Source: Robiginitalea sp. SC105 (GTDB lineage Bacteria > Bacteroidota > Bacteroidia > Flavobacteriales > Flavobacteriaceae). From it: 64,000 nt of DNA. The notes under the pieces were generated by a model, which saw only the letters and a list, made by a program, of their open reading frames with translations, made no database searches and was not told where the DNA came from. Location of the stretch: assembly GCF_014243345.1 (NCBI RefSeq), contig NZ_JACLZF010000002.1, positions 1,116,001 to 1,180,000 of the forward strand. The letters run 5' to 3'. Of the stretch, positions 27,472-36,761 are shown piece by piece (the first letter of the stretch is position 1; each line of letters opens with the position of its first letter). Both the position numbers and the translations under genes were made by a program.

Positions 27472-28989
27472 CTACCCAATATTCAGCATTTTTTCGGTAG
27501 CCTTGATGGCAGAAACGGTCTGGTCGGAATCCAGCCCGCGTGTAGTGAACTCCCGGTTGTCCTGCCGCCAGGTAATCACCGTTTCGCAGAGGGCATCCGA
27601 ATTGGAGCCTGGGGGGATCCGCACGGCATAGTCGATAAGGTTGGGCAGGGGCTTTTTCAGGGACCGGTATACCTTGCGGAGCGCATTCATAAATGCGTCA
27701 AACTGCCCGTCTCCCTGTGCATGCGCCTCGTAATTTTCCCCTTCGATCTCCAGGGCAACCGAGGTTGACGGTTGCAGGCCCTTGGCGTGGGTGAGCACGT
27801 AGGAGCGGATAAACACCCGCTGTTGGAGGGACCCGCTCCCCAGCACATCGGAGATGATGTAGGGCAGGTCTTCCCGAGTGACTTTTTCCTTTTTATCCCC
27901 GAGTTCGATGATCCGGGCCGTTACCTTGCGGAGTTCCTCTTCGTTGAGGGTCAGGCCGAGCTCCTGCAGGTTTTTCCGGATGTTCGCCTTGCCGGAGGTT
28001 TTTCCCAGGGCGTACTTCCGTACCCTGCCGAAACGCTCCGGCATCAGGTCGTTGAAGTACAGGTTTTTCTTGCTGTCGCCGTCGGCGTGGATGCCAGCGG
28101 TCTGGGTAAATACGTTATCCCCGACAATGGGTTTGTTGGCCGGGATGCCGATCCCGGTAAAGGCCGAAACCAGCTTGCTCACTTTGTAAAGGGAGGTTTC
28201 GTTCACGCCAATGGCTACCTCGGGCATGAAGTCATTGAGCACGGCCACCACACTGGCCAGGGGCGCGTTTCCGGCCCGCTCGCCCATTCCATTGACAGTA
28301 AGGTGCAATCCGTGCACCCCGGCACCAACGGCCTCCATGACATTTGCCACACTCAGGTCGTAGTCGTTGTGCCCGTGGAAGTCGAAATGCCCTTTCGGAT
28401 AGCGGGAGATGATTTCCTTCAGGAATTCTCCGGTTTCGGCAGGGGTCAGGACCCCCAGGGTATCGGGCAACAGGATGCGGTCCACGGGCTGCCCTTCCAG
28501 GAAATCCAGGAATTCAAAAACGTATTCCCTGGAATTGCGCATGCCGTTGCTCCAGTCTTCCAGGTAGACATTCGTACGCACCCCCTGTTTCCGGGCCTTC
28601 TCAATAACTTTTTCAATATCGCTGAAGTGTTCTTTTGGGGTCTTCTTCAACTGGTACTTCAAGTGGTTGAGCGAACCCTTGGTCAGCAGGTTCTGCACAA
28701 TGGCACCGGCCTGTTCCATCCATTGGAGGGAGGCCCCGCCGTCCACGAAGGTGAGGACCTCAACCCGGGGCAAGAGATCGTTCTCCCGGGCCCAGGCAGT
28801 GATCTGGCGGACGGAGTCAAATTCTCCCTCGGACACGCGCGCAGAAGCCACTTCGATCCGGTCAACCTTCAATTCCTCCAGCAGGAGTTTGGCAAGGGTC
28901 AGTTTTTCAGAAGCGGTAAAGGATACCCCCGAGGTTTGTTCCCCGTCCCGGAGGGTGGTATCCATGATCTCGATCCGTCGTTTTTCCAT
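27472..28989 (-). CDS. 2-isopropylmalate synthase-type enzyme (possibly citramalate synthase)
   Basis: 505 residues: an HMGL-like TIM barrel with the metal/acyl-CoA motif MDTTLRDGEQTSGVSFT at 9-25, HGHNDYDLSVAN near 206-217 and NGMGERAGNAPLASVV near 231-246, followed by a LeuA-type C-terminal regulatory domain. The family contains 2-isopropylmalate synthases and (R)-citramalate synthases, and residues selecting 2-oxoisovalerate or pyruvate cannot be judged by eye. The third gene after leuC and leuD on the minus strand, 29 nt from leuD, so it works with the isomerase in leucine synthesis or a pyruvate-derived isoleucine route. No leuB follows it. Confidence 0.88.
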   Translation of the reverse strand: MEKRRIEIMDTTLRDGEQTSGVSFTASEKLTLAKLLLEELKVDRIEVASARVSEGEFDSVRQITAWARENDLLPRVEVLTFVDGGASLQWMEQAGAIVQNLLTKGSLNHLKYQLKKTPKEHFSDIEKVIEKARKQGVRTNVYLEDWSNGMRNSREYVFEFLDFLEGQPVDRILLPDTLGVLTPAETGEFLKEIISRYPKGHFDFHGHNDYDLSVANVMEAVGAGVHGLHLTVNGMGERAGNAPLASVVAVLNDFMPEVAIGVNETSLYKVSKLVSAFTGIGIPANKPIVGDNVFTQTAGIHADGDSKKNLYFNDLMPERFGRVRKYALGKTSGKANIRKNLQELGLTLNEEELRKVTARIIELGDKKEKVTREDLPYIISDVLGSGSLQQRVFIRSYVLTHAKGLQPSTSVALEIEGENYEAHAQGDGQFDAFMNALRKVYRSLKKPLPNLIDYAVRIPPGSNSDALCETVITWRQDNREFTTRGLDSDQTVSAIKATEKMLNIG

Positions 28990-29018
28990 GGGATGTCAGC
29001 CGGCAGGTGGTCCGGCGC

Positions 29019-29615
29019 TTAAAGGGGGGTATCCCCCGCGAATGATTTGATCTCCTCCTTCATATTGAGCAGGTAGTCGATATCGTCAAAGCCGTTCAGC
29101 ATATTCTGCTTTTTGTACCCGTTGATGTCAAAAGACTCCTTGTCTCCGGTAGGCAGGAGGGTAATGGTTTGTTCCGGCAGGTTTACCTCCAGTTCGGCAC
29201 CCGGGTCCTTTTCAATGGCCTCGAAGATGCGCTGCAGGAAAGCTGCGCTGACCTGCACGGGCAACACACCCACGTTCAGGCAATTATTCCGGAAAATATC
29301 CGCAAAAAAACTCGAGACCACGCAGCGGAAGCCATAATCGTAGACCGCCCAAGCCGCATGCTCGCGGGACGAACCCGACCCGAAGTTCTTGCCCCCCACC
29401 AGGATTTTCCCCTGGTAGATCGGGTTGTTCAGGACAAAGTGTTCCTTGGGGGAATTGTCGGGGTTGTAGCGCCAGTCCCGGAACAGGTTGTCGCCAAACC
29501 CTTTGCGTTCGGTAGCTTTCAGGAAGCGCGCAGGGATGATCTGGTCCGTGTCGACGTTTTCTATTGGCAGGGGGACTGCCGTACTTTTCAAAACAGTGAA
29601 TTTGTCGTATGCCAT
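29019..29615 (-). CDS. leuD: 3-isopropylmalate dehydratase small subunit
   Basis: 198 residues, normal LeuD length. It contains the swivel-domain marks [14 protein letters not shown] near residue 20, [22 protein letters not shown] near 69-90, and [19 protein letters not shown] near 100. With LeuC it isomerises 2-isopropylmalate to 3-isopropylmalate (and citramalate to methylmalate in some enzymes). It lies 35 nt behind leuC and 29 nt before the synthase gene. Confidence 0.96.
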   Translation of the reverse strand: MAYDKFTVLKSTAVPLPIENVDTDQIIPARFLKATERKGFGDNLFRDWRYNPDNSPKEHFVLNNPIYQGKILVGGKNFGSGSSREHAAWAVYDYGFRCVVSSFFADIFRNNCLNVGVLPVQVSAAFLQRIFEAIEKDPGAELEVNLPEQTITLLPTGDKESFDINGYKKQNMLNGFDDIDYLLNMKEEIKSFAGDTPL

Positions 29616-29650
29616 GGGTTGCGTTTCTAGGTTTGCAGTTAGTGGTTGGC

Positions 29651-31060
29651 TCAGGCGAGTTCGGGTTCCAGGAGTTCCCTGGGATCCGTGACCTTTCCTG
29701 TGACGGCGGCCGCAGCAGCCACAAGGGGGCTTGCCAGCAGCGTGCGCGCACCGGGGCCCTGCCGCCCTTCGAAATTCCGGTTGGAGGTACTGACGGCGTA
29801 TTTCCCTGCGGGGATCTTGTCGTCATTCATCGCCAGGCAGGCCGAGCAGCCAGGCTCGCGCAATTCAAACCCGGCTTCCCGGAGCACATCCAGGATGCCT
29901 TCCTCCCGGATGGCGGCCTCTACCTTGTGGGAACCGGGTACGAGCCAGGCAGTCACGTTGTCTGCCTTCTTCCGTCCCTTCACGATTTTGGCAAATGCCC
30001 GGAAGTCTTCGATCCGGCCATTGGTGCAGCTGCCAAGGAAAACAAAATCCACCTGCTTCCCAATCATCGCCTCCCCTTCGGCAAAGTTCATGTATTCAAG
30101 CGATTTCCGGTAGGTAGCCACCCCGCCTTCCATCGATTCGGCTTTCGGGATGCTCCTCGAGATTCCGACACCCATCCCCGGGTTGGTCCCATAGGTGATC
30201 ATCGGTTCGATGTCCGCCCCGTTGAAGTTGATTTCCTTGTCAAATACGGCATCGGCGTCTGAATACAGGGTTTTCCAGTACGCCATGGCGGAATCCCAAT
30301 CGGCACCGCTCGGGGCAAATTCGCGCCCCCGCACGTATTCGAAGGTCTTTTCATCCGGCGACATCATCCCGCCCCGGGCACCCATCTCGATGCTCAGGTT
30401 GCAGACGGTCATGCGGCCTTCCATGCTCATATTGCGGAATACCTCGCCGGCGTATTCGACGAAGTAACCGGTAGCCCCGGAGGTCGTGAGCCTGGAAATG
30501 ATATACAGGGCAACATCTTTTGGGGTTACCGCTTCGTTGAGGCTGCCATTGATGTTGATGCGCATCCGTTTGGGTTTGGGCTGCATGATGCACTGAGTGG
30601 CAAGGACCATCTCCACCTCTGAAGTGCCGATTCCGAAGGCAATGGCCCCGAAAGCCCCGTGGGTGGAGGTATGCGAATCCCCGCATACGATGGTGGCACC
30701 CGGAACGGTAATCCCGTTCTCAGGGCCGATGACGTGAACGATCCCATTCTTCTCGTGGCCCAGCCCCCAGTACGGGATGCCGTGTTCGCTGGCATTGTTT
30801 TCCAGGGCGCGCAATTGGTTGGCGGAAAGCGGATCCTGTACCGGCAGGTGCTGGTTTCGAGTAGGCGTGTTGTGATCTGCGGTTGCGAAGGTCCGTTCCG
30901 GGTACAGGACAGGTATCCCGCGGTTTTTCAATCCGAGGAAGGCGACCGGGCTGGTTACTTCGTGGACCAGGTGGCGGTCTATAAACAGGACATCGGGCCC
31001 GTTGTCTATTTTGCGGACTACATGGGAGTCCCAGACTTTATCGAAAAGTGTTTTGCTCAT
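29651..31060 (-). CDS. leuC: 3-isopropylmalate dehydratase large subunit
   Basis: Aconitase-family protein of 469 residues from the ATG at 31060 (nine residues shorter than the longest frame; [15 protein letters not shown] matches the family start). It shows [35 protein letters not shown], and cluster cysteines in [13 protein letters not shown] and [11 protein letters not shown]. First gene of the leuC-leuD-leuA transcript, divergent from the DUF2911 gene. A perfect palindrome and a promoter-like sequence lie upstream. Confidence 0.96.
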   Translation of the reverse strand: MSKTLFDKVWDSHVVRKIDNGPDVLFIDRHLVHEVTSPVAFLGLKNRGIPVLYPERTFATADHNTPTRNQHLPVQDPLSANQLRALENNASEHGIPYWGLGHEKNGIVHVIGPENGITVPGATIVCGDSHTSTHGAFGAIAFGIGTSEVEMVLATQCIMQPKPKRMRININGSLNEAVTPKDVALYIISRLTTSGATGYFVEYAGEVFRNMSMEGRMTVCNLSIEMGARGGMMSPDEKTFEYVRGREFAPSGADWDSAMAYWKTLYSDADAVFDKEINFNGADIEPMITYGTNPGMGVGISRSIPKAESMEGGVATYRKSLEYMNFAEGEAMIGKQVDFVFLGSCTNGRIEDFRAFAKIVKGRKKADNVTAWLVPGSHKVEAAIREEGILDVLREAGFELREPGCSACLAMNDDKIPAGKYAVSTSNRNFEGRQGPGARTLLASPLVAAAAAVTGKVTDPRELLEPELA

Positions 31061-31097
31061 AATTCGGGTTACTCGGAAATTTAACAAAAAGCGTGCA

Positions 31098-31129
31098 CGA
31101 AGATACGAACATACCGGCCTTTCCGAAAA
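31098..31129 (-). promoter_or_regulatory. Candidate leuC promoter
   Basis: On the minus strand TATCTTCG (31105-31098) resembles the Bacteroidota -7 element TAnnTTTG with one change, and a TTTTC box (31129-31125) lies 19 nt upstream in place of TTTG. The start codon is 37 nt downstream of the -7 element. Match is partial. Confidence 0.35.
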
Positions 31130-31161
31130 TCGGCTCGCACCAAATTACGATGCCCAAGGAA

Positions 31162-31176
31162 ATTCCTAATAGGAAT
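31162..31176. promoter_or_regulatory. Perfect inverted repeat upstream of leuC
   Basis: ATTCCTA-A-TAGGAAT, a perfect 7-bp dyad with a one-base centre, sits about 33-50 nt upstream of the putative leuC -33 box, in the 282-nt divergent region with the DUF2911 gene. The form suits a dimeric regulator, but no regulator gene is adjacent and no second copy was noticed. Confidence 0.35.
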
Positions 31177-31342
31177 GGAAGCGCATACAGGCAGTGTAAG
31201 GGTAAGGCCCGTCCGGGGTTACCGGAAACAGCGACTTTTTAACAGGCAGGCCTTCTTCTTTAACAATTCACTAACTTATGCTGTATGGACCGGGCACTAA
31301 ATTCAAGGAATCTAACAGCAAATCAACTAATATTCAAACGGT

Positions 31343-32452
31343 ATGAAACACTTTTATTTCACAATGCGGGGCCTGGCCCTTGCGGTGTTCTCGCTCACAG
31401 CTTTGTCGCTTCATGCGCAGCTGGAACTCCCCAGAGGAAGCCAGAAGGCATCGGTTACCCAGCGCGTGGGTATCAGCGATGTGACCATCGATTATTCCCG
31501 CCCGCGTGTCAACGACCGCGAAATCTGGGGCGCCCTGGTGCCTTACGGGATGAACAACCTGGGGTTTGGTACGGCCAAGGAATCGCCATGGCGCGCTGGG
31601 GCGGATGAAAACACGACCATCACCCTGACCCATAATGCACAGGTGGAAGGCATGGATTTGGCTGCCGGCACCTATGGCCTCCACATGATTATTGAACCGG
31701 ACAACAGGGCGACCATTATTTTTTCCAAAAAGAACACCGCCTGGGGAAGTTTCTTCTACGACCCGTCACAGGATGCCTTACGAGTGGATGTCCAGATGAA
31801 GGAATCCCCGCATACCGAATGGCTGGAATACAGTTTTACGGACCTGTCGGTGAATTCCACTACCGCCAGGTTGCGCTGGGAAGAAAAGGAAATCCCGTTT
31901 ACAATCGCCTTCAACACCCCTGCAATTGTCCTGGCTAAAATCCGGCAGGACCTGGAAAACGAGGAAGGTTTTTCGCGTCAGTCCTGGGAGCAGGCAGCTA
32001 ATTATGCCCTTAACAACGGGGGGGACCTGGACGAAGCCCTGGGCTGGATCAATGCAGCCATAGCAGATCAGTTTTTCAGCCAGAAAAACTTCAATAACCT
32101 GGTTGTAAAAGCTCAAATTCTTAGGGCACAGAACAAAACGGATGCAGCCGAAGCGATTATCGACGAGGCACTGCCGCTCGGGACCGTTTTCGAGGTGCAT
32201 ACGTATGGCCGGCAATTGATTGCGGCCGGGGCCCCCCAGGAGGCCCTGAAGGTCTTCCAGAAAAATGCCAAACTCCACAAGAATACCTGGCCGGTTGATT
32301 TAGGTCTGGCCAGGGGGTACAGCGCCATCGGGGATTATGAGAAAGCACTGAAACACCTTAAAATTGCCCAGGAACGGGCTCCGGATGAACTGAACCAGAA
32401 CGCCATTGCTGCCAATATAGCCAAAATCGAGGCAGGGGAGGATATAAACTGA
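31343..32452 (+). CDS. DUF2911 domain protein with TPR-like tail
   Basis: A 369-residue exported protein: signal MKHFYFTMRGLALAVFSLTALSLHAQ, then a DUF2911 domain over residues 30-180 (KASVTQRVGISDVTIDYSRP, REIWGALVPYG, WRAGADENTTITLTH, LAAGTYGLHMI). Residues 205-365 consist of helical hairpins with TPR spacing (LDEALGWINAAI, DAAEAIIDEALPLG, QEALKVFQKNAKLHKN, YEKALKHLKIAQERAPD). DUF2911 is common in Bacteroidota and has no established function. It is monocistronic between the divergent leuC and convergent recG genes. Confidence 0.82.
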   Translation: MKHFYFTMRGLALAVFSLTALSLHAQLELPRGSQKASVTQRVGISDVTIDYSRPRVNDREIWGALVPYGMNNLGFGTAKESPWRAGADENTTITLTHNAQVEGMDLAAGTYGLHMIIEPDNRATIIFSKKNTAWGSFFYDPSQDALRVDVQMKESPHTEWLEYSFTDLSVNSTTARLRWEEKEIPFTIAFNTPAIVLAKIRQDLENEEGFSRQSWEQAANYALNNGGDLDEALGWINAAIADQFFSQKNFNNLVVKAQILRAQNKTDAAEAIIDEALPLGTVFEVHTYGRQLIAAGAPQEALKVFQKNAKLHKNTWPVDLGLARGYSAIGDYEKALKHLKIAQERAPDELNQNAIAANIAKIEAGEDIN

Positions 32453-32497
32453 AACCGCAGGGGATACGTCCTGGATGGGCTTTGCCCGTTTGCCGGC

Positions 32498-34603
32498 TTA
32501 ACTGATGTAATCCCAGCGGTTCTTAAATACCTCCATCCGGGATAGCTTGGCGCGGACCACCTGGTTTTCCGGATGTGTTAGGGCCGGGTCTTCACGCAGC
32601 AGTTGCTGGGCAAATTGGCACGCAGACTGCAGCAGTTCACGGTCACGTACGAGGTCGGCGATGCGGAGGCTCAGGATACCGCTTTGCTGTGTACCCATCA
32701 GGTTGCCGGGCCCCCGGAGTTTCAGGTCGGTTTCGGCAATTTCGAAACCGTCGCTGGTCCGGACCATGGTTTGCAGGCGGGTCCTGGCATCTTCCGAAAG
32801 CTTGGGGCCACCCATCAGGATGCAATAGCTCTGGTCGGCCCCGCGTCCCACCCGGCCCCGCAACTGGTGGAGTTGGGACAGGCCAAACCGCTCGGCGCTC
32901 TCAATGACCATGACGCTGGCGTTGGGGATGTTTACGCCCACCTCGATCACCGTGGTGGCAACCATGATATGGGTTTTCCCACTGGCAAAGCGCTGCATTT
33001 CATATTCCTTGGCTTCCGGCTTCATCTGGCCGTGCACGATGGAAACCTGGTAAGCGGGCTGGGGAAACTCCCGGCTGATGCTCTCAAAGCCGTCCATCAG
33101 GTCCTTGTAATCCATGGCTTCCGATTCCTGGATCAGCGGATAAACGATATATACCTGCCGGCCTTTTGCGATTTCATCCTTCAGGAAACGGAATACGCGG
33201 AGCCGGTCGGCATCGCTCCTTAGCACGGTCCGCACCGGCTTCCTGCCCGGGGGCAATTCGTCGATCAGGCTGATATCCAGGTCCCCGTACAGGCTCATGG
33301 CCAGGGTGCGGGGAATCGGCGTCGCGGTCATGACCAGGATGTGGGGTGGCCGCTCATTTTTCTTCCAGAGCCGCGCGCGTTGTGCGACCCCGAAGCGGTG
33401 TTGCTCGTCGATGATTGCCAGGCCCAGGTTTTTGAAAACCACCCGGGCTTCCAGGACGGCGTGCGTACCTATCAGGATGGGCAGGGACCCATCGGCCAGG
33501 GCGGCGAGCATCGGTTTCCGGTCTTTTTCCCGGACTGACCCTGTAAGCAGGCCGGCGGGAATACCCATAGGGTCCAGAAGTTCCCGTACCGCGTTGAAGT
33601 GTTGCTGGGCCAGGATCTCCGTGGGGGCAACCAGGCAGGCCTGGTACCCGTTATCCAGGGCCAGCAGGATGGAAAGTACTGCGACAATGGTTTTGCCAGA
33701 GCCCACATCCCCCTGGAGCAGCCGGTTCATCTGTGCATTGCTTCCAAGGTCTGCGCGGATTTCCCGCAGCACCCGTTTCTGGGCCTCTGTGAGGTCAAAG
33801 GGCAGGTATTTTTCATAAAAAGTGGTAAACCGCTCGCCAACCTGTTCAAAGAGGAACCCCTTGATGCGCTGTTTGCGTTCGTTTTTCTTGGAAAGCAGGG
33901 CCAGTTGTATGTAAAATAGTTCCTCGAACTTGAGGCGGGCCTGGGCACGGGCCAGGAGCGCATTGGAATCCGGGAAATGGATTTGTACCAGGGCCCTGGA
34001 TTTGGGCAGCAGGCGGAGGGAGCCAAGGATGGATTCAGGGAGCGTTTCAGGCAGGCCATCCCGCAACTGCCCCAATACGGTTGCCACCCACTGGGTGAGC
34101 AGCCGGTTGCTCACGCCCTGCCGGCTCAGTTTCTCGGTAGACGGGTAGACGGGCTGCATCCTCAGGCGCTTTTGCTGCTCGTGTTTGGAGAGCAGTTCCA
34201 AATCCGGGTGTGGCATGGAAAACGCCCCATTGTACCAGTTGACCCGTCCGAAGATCACGTAGGGCTCCCCGAGTTTGAGCCGCTCCCGGAACCATTGCTG
34301 GCTGCGGAACCAGACAAGCTCCATCTCCCCGGTGTCGTCCCGGAAAGTAGCCACCAGCCTCTTCCCCCTTTTTTGTTCCACCGTTTTAAGGTGCACGATC
34401 TTTCCCACCAGCTGTACCTCTGCACTGCTCCGTTCCAGTTCGCTGATGGTGTAGTACCGGGATTTATCGATGTAGCGGTTCGGGAAAAAGTACAGGAGGT
34501 CCTGGAAGGTTTTCAGGCCCAGCTCGGATTCCAGCAGCCGGGCCCTGCCGGGCCCGACTCCTTTCAGGTACGCGAGGGAGGTTTGCCTGGGATCGGGTTG
34601 CAT
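32498..34603 (-). CDS. recG: ATP-dependent DNA helicase RecG
   Basis: 701 residues, standard RecG length. The N-terminal wedge/OB domain (about 1-230, starting TSLAYLKGVGPGRARLLE) is followed by superfamily 2 helicase motifs: Walker A LLQGDVGSGKTIVAV near 288, motif II IDEQHRFGVAQRARLW near 385, motif III TATPIPRTLA near 415, and motif VI QLRGRVGRGADQSYC near 589. RecG remodels stalled replication forks and Holliday junctions. A promoter-like sequence lies immediately before the start codon. Confidence 0.97.
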   Translation of the reverse strand: MQPDPRQTSLAYLKGVGPGRARLLESELGLKTFQDLLYFFPNRYIDKSRYYTISELERSSAEVQLVGKIVHLKTVEQKRGKRLVATFRDDTGEMELVWFRSQQWFRERLKLGEPYVIFGRVNWYNGAFSMPHPDLELLSKHEQQKRLRMQPVYPSTEKLSRQGVSNRLLTQWVATVLGQLRDGLPETLPESILGSLRLLPKSRALVQIHFPDSNALLARAQARLKFEELFYIQLALLSKKNERKQRIKGFLFEQVGERFTTFYEKYLPFDLTEAQKRVLREIRADLGSNAQMNRLLQGDVGSGKTIVAVLSILLALDNGYQACLVAPTEILAQQHFNAVRELLDPMGIPAGLLTGSVREKDRKPMLAALADGSLPILIGTHAVLEARVVFKNLGLAIIDEQHRFGVAQRARLWKKNERPPHILVMTATPIPRTLAMSLYGDLDISLIDELPPGRKPVRTVLRSDADRLRVFRFLKDEIAKGRQVYIVYPLIQESEAMDYKDLMDGFESISREFPQPAYQVSIVHGQMKPEAKEYEMQRFASGKTHIMVATTVIEVGVNIPNASVMVIESAERFGLSQLHQLRGRVGRGADQSYCILMGGPKLSEDARTRLQTMVRTSDGFEIAETDLKLRGPGNLMGTQQSGILSLRIADLVRDRELLQSACQFAQQLLREDPALTHPENQVVRAKLSRMEVFKNRWDYIS

Positions 34604-34607
34604 CGGA

Positions 34608-34638
34608 CTAAATTAAGGGTTCCCCAATATTCCTGCAA
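34608..34638 (-). promoter_or_regulatory. Candidate recG promoter, near-leaderless
   Basis: On the minus strand TTG (34638-34636), 20 nt, then TAATTTAG (34615-34608), close to TTG-N19/20-TAnnTTTG. The -7 element ends 4 nt before the recG ATG (34603), so the transcript would begin at or just inside the start codon. Confidence 0.42.
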
Positions 34639-34646
34639 CCGTGCAA

Positions 34647-36761
34647 ATGCCTAAATTTGGTCTAAACACCCGTGACGTGCAGCGACACCTACTATGTTTT
34701 ACCCTGGTGGCCTTTTGGCTGCTGACTGCCGGATATGGCCAGCAGGCACGGGTGGATTTCCTCACAGGTGCGATTTCGATCCGGCCCGATCCGGCCGACC
34801 GGTCGGTTACAGGCAGTGTGGACTATACGTTCCAAACCGTGGGCCGGCCGGACAGCATCCGCCTGGACGCCCGGGACATGACCATCGAAGGGGTACGCCT
34901 GAACGGGGAGGAGGTTCCGTTTAAACAGGATGAGGGGCAACTCCGTTTGCCTGCCCCGGAAGCGGAAGGGATCCATCGGATACATGTTGGTTATAAAGCC
35001 CGACCAACCCAAACGGTCTATTTTATCGGCTGGGATGACAGCATGCCGGACAATGAACAAATCTGGACGCAGGGACAGGGAAAATACAGCAGCCACTGGG
35101 TACCCAGTTTTGACGATATGCGGGAAAAGGTGGTATTTGATCTGGAAATACTGGCGGCCCCCCAATATGCCGTGATCGCAAACGGACGACTCCGGTCAAG
35201 GGACACCACCGGGGTACTGACCCGATGGGATTTCGATATGGAGGCGCCTATGAGCAGCTACCTGCTTGCCTTCGCGATTGGGAAATTCGAGGACTTCCGT
35301 ATCGCTTCAGCTTCAGGGGTACCCATCCGGTTGTTTTTTCCAAAGGGCAGGAGGGAAGAAGCCCGGACCACCTACAGCCATACACGGGAGGTATTTGATT
35401 TCCTGGAGCAGGAAATCGGCCTGCCCTTTCCCTGGCAGACTTACAAACAAGTACCCCTCCGGGATTTCCTCTATGCAGGAATGGAGAATACAGGGGCTAC
35501 GTTTTTTTCGGATGCCTACCTGGTCGATTCTATTGGAAACAACGACCGCAGCTATCTCAATGTAAACGCCCATGAGCTGGCACATCAATGGTTCGGCAAC
35601 CTGGTTACCGAAACGGATGGGGGGCAGCACTGGCTGCATGAAGGGTTTGCCACGTTTTACGCCTATCAGGCAGAAGGGGAGATCCTGGGGCAGCGCCATA
35701 TGTTCTGGACGCTCTACAGGACCGCCAGTGCCTTGCGCCAATTAGACGCGGATGGGGAAGGGGAGTCCCTGCTGAACCCGGGGGCGGGGAGCCTGACCTT
35801 TTACGAAAAGGGTGCCTGGGCCTTGTTTGCACTGAGGGAGGCCTTGGGGGACGATGCCTTTCGAATAGGGATGCGTACCTACCTGGAAACCTTTGCGTTT
35901 GACAATGCCACGGTTTCCGGGTTCCTGGATATCATGGGGACATCGGGCCTGCCCCTGGATAGTTTCCGGGAGGATTGGCTGGAATCGGAGCATTTCCCCT
36001 GGGAGCAGGCCGAAGCCCTGTTGAGGAAATACGATGAATCCCTTGCCTATTACCTGGATTTTATCCGGGAAACGGGAGAAACTGCCGATTCCGGGGACCT
36101 GGATCAGGCCTGGGAGGCCTTTGAGGCACCGGCTTACCGGGCGGCCCTCCTGACGCGCTACGCGAATTCCTTTTCCCGGGAACAGTGGGAACGTGCCTTT
36201 GAGGATACCCGCATCGAGGTACGCAAGGCCTGGCTCAGCAGCCTGGGTCCAACAGAGCCATGGATGCTTCCACACCTGGAGGAGCTGCTGCAGGCACCCA
36301 GCTATGAAATCCGGGAAGCCGCGCTTTACAGGCTCTGGACGGAATTTCCGGAGAACCGGGCCCGTTACCTGGACCGGACGGCTGCGCCCACACTCCTCCA
36401 GGCACCTGCCCTCAGGCAGCTTTGGTTGCTCCTGGCCCTCCTCACCGAAGGATATGCAACCCCGGTCCAGGCCCGGGAATACCTGTCGGCCCTACGTGCT
36501 ACCACCGGCCCGGGATATGCCCCGGAAGTCCGGGAAAACGGCTTTTTACTGCTCAACCAGGTGGACGCACTTGGCAGGGATAACCTGCTGGACCTGCTCA
36601 GGGCAACGGAACACCACAGCTGGCAGTTCCGCCTCTTTGCCCGCCGCATGCTGGACGACCTGATGGCTGCCAGGCCGGAGCGGGGATTATGGGAATCCCT
36701 GGCAAGCGACCTGCCAAAACAGCAATATGCGTATGTTTATGATAAAATAGCACAATTATGA
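34647..36761 (+). CDS. M1 family metallopeptidase (aminopeptidase N-like)
   Basis: 704 residues from the ATG at 34647. The exopeptidase motif GAMEN appears as AGMENTG at 277-283; zinc ligands are HELAHQW (His309, His313) and Glu332 in WLHEGFATFY. A hydrophobic segment near residues 15-30 and GYGQ suggest a signal peptide, so it acts in the periplasm. A start at GTG 34677 would give a more compact signal (VQRHLLCFTLVAFWLL) and would agree with a TAAATTTG -7-like sequence at 34652-34659, inside the longer reading. The C-terminal half is helical and HEAT-like. The patatin gene begins inside its stop codon. Confidence 0.9.
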   Translation: MPKFGLNTRDVQRHLLCFTLVAFWLLTAGYGQQARVDFLTGAISIRPDPADRSVTGSVDYTFQTVGRPDSIRLDARDMTIEGVRLNGEEVPFKQDEGQLRLPAPEAEGIHRIHVGYKARPTQTVYFIGWDDSMPDNEQIWTQGQGKYSSHWVPSFDDMREKVVFDLEILAAPQYAVIANGRLRSRDTTGVLTRWDFDMEAPMSSYLLAFAIGKFEDFRIASASGVPIRLFFPKGRREEARTTYSHTREVFDFLEQEIGLPFPWQTYKQVPLRDFLYAGMENTGATFFSDAYLVDSIGNNDRSYLNVNAHELAHQWFGNLVTETDGGQHWLHEGFATFYAYQAEGEILGQRHMFWTLYRTASALRQLDADGEGESLLNPGAGSLTFYEKGAWALFALREALGDDAFRIGMRTYLETFAFDNATVSGFLDIMGTSGLPLDSFREDWLESEHFPWEQAEALLRKYDESLAYYLDFIRETGETADSGDLDQAWEAFEAPAYRAALLTRYANSFSREQWERAFEDTRIEVRKAWLSSLGPTEPWMLPHLEELLQAPSYEIREAALYRLWTEFPENRARYLDRTAAPTLLQAPALRQLWLLLALLTEGYATPVQAREYLSALRATTGPGYAPEVRENGFLLLNQVDALGRDNLLDLLRATEHHSWQFRLFARRMLDDLMAARPERGLWESLASDLPKQQYAYVYDKIAQL

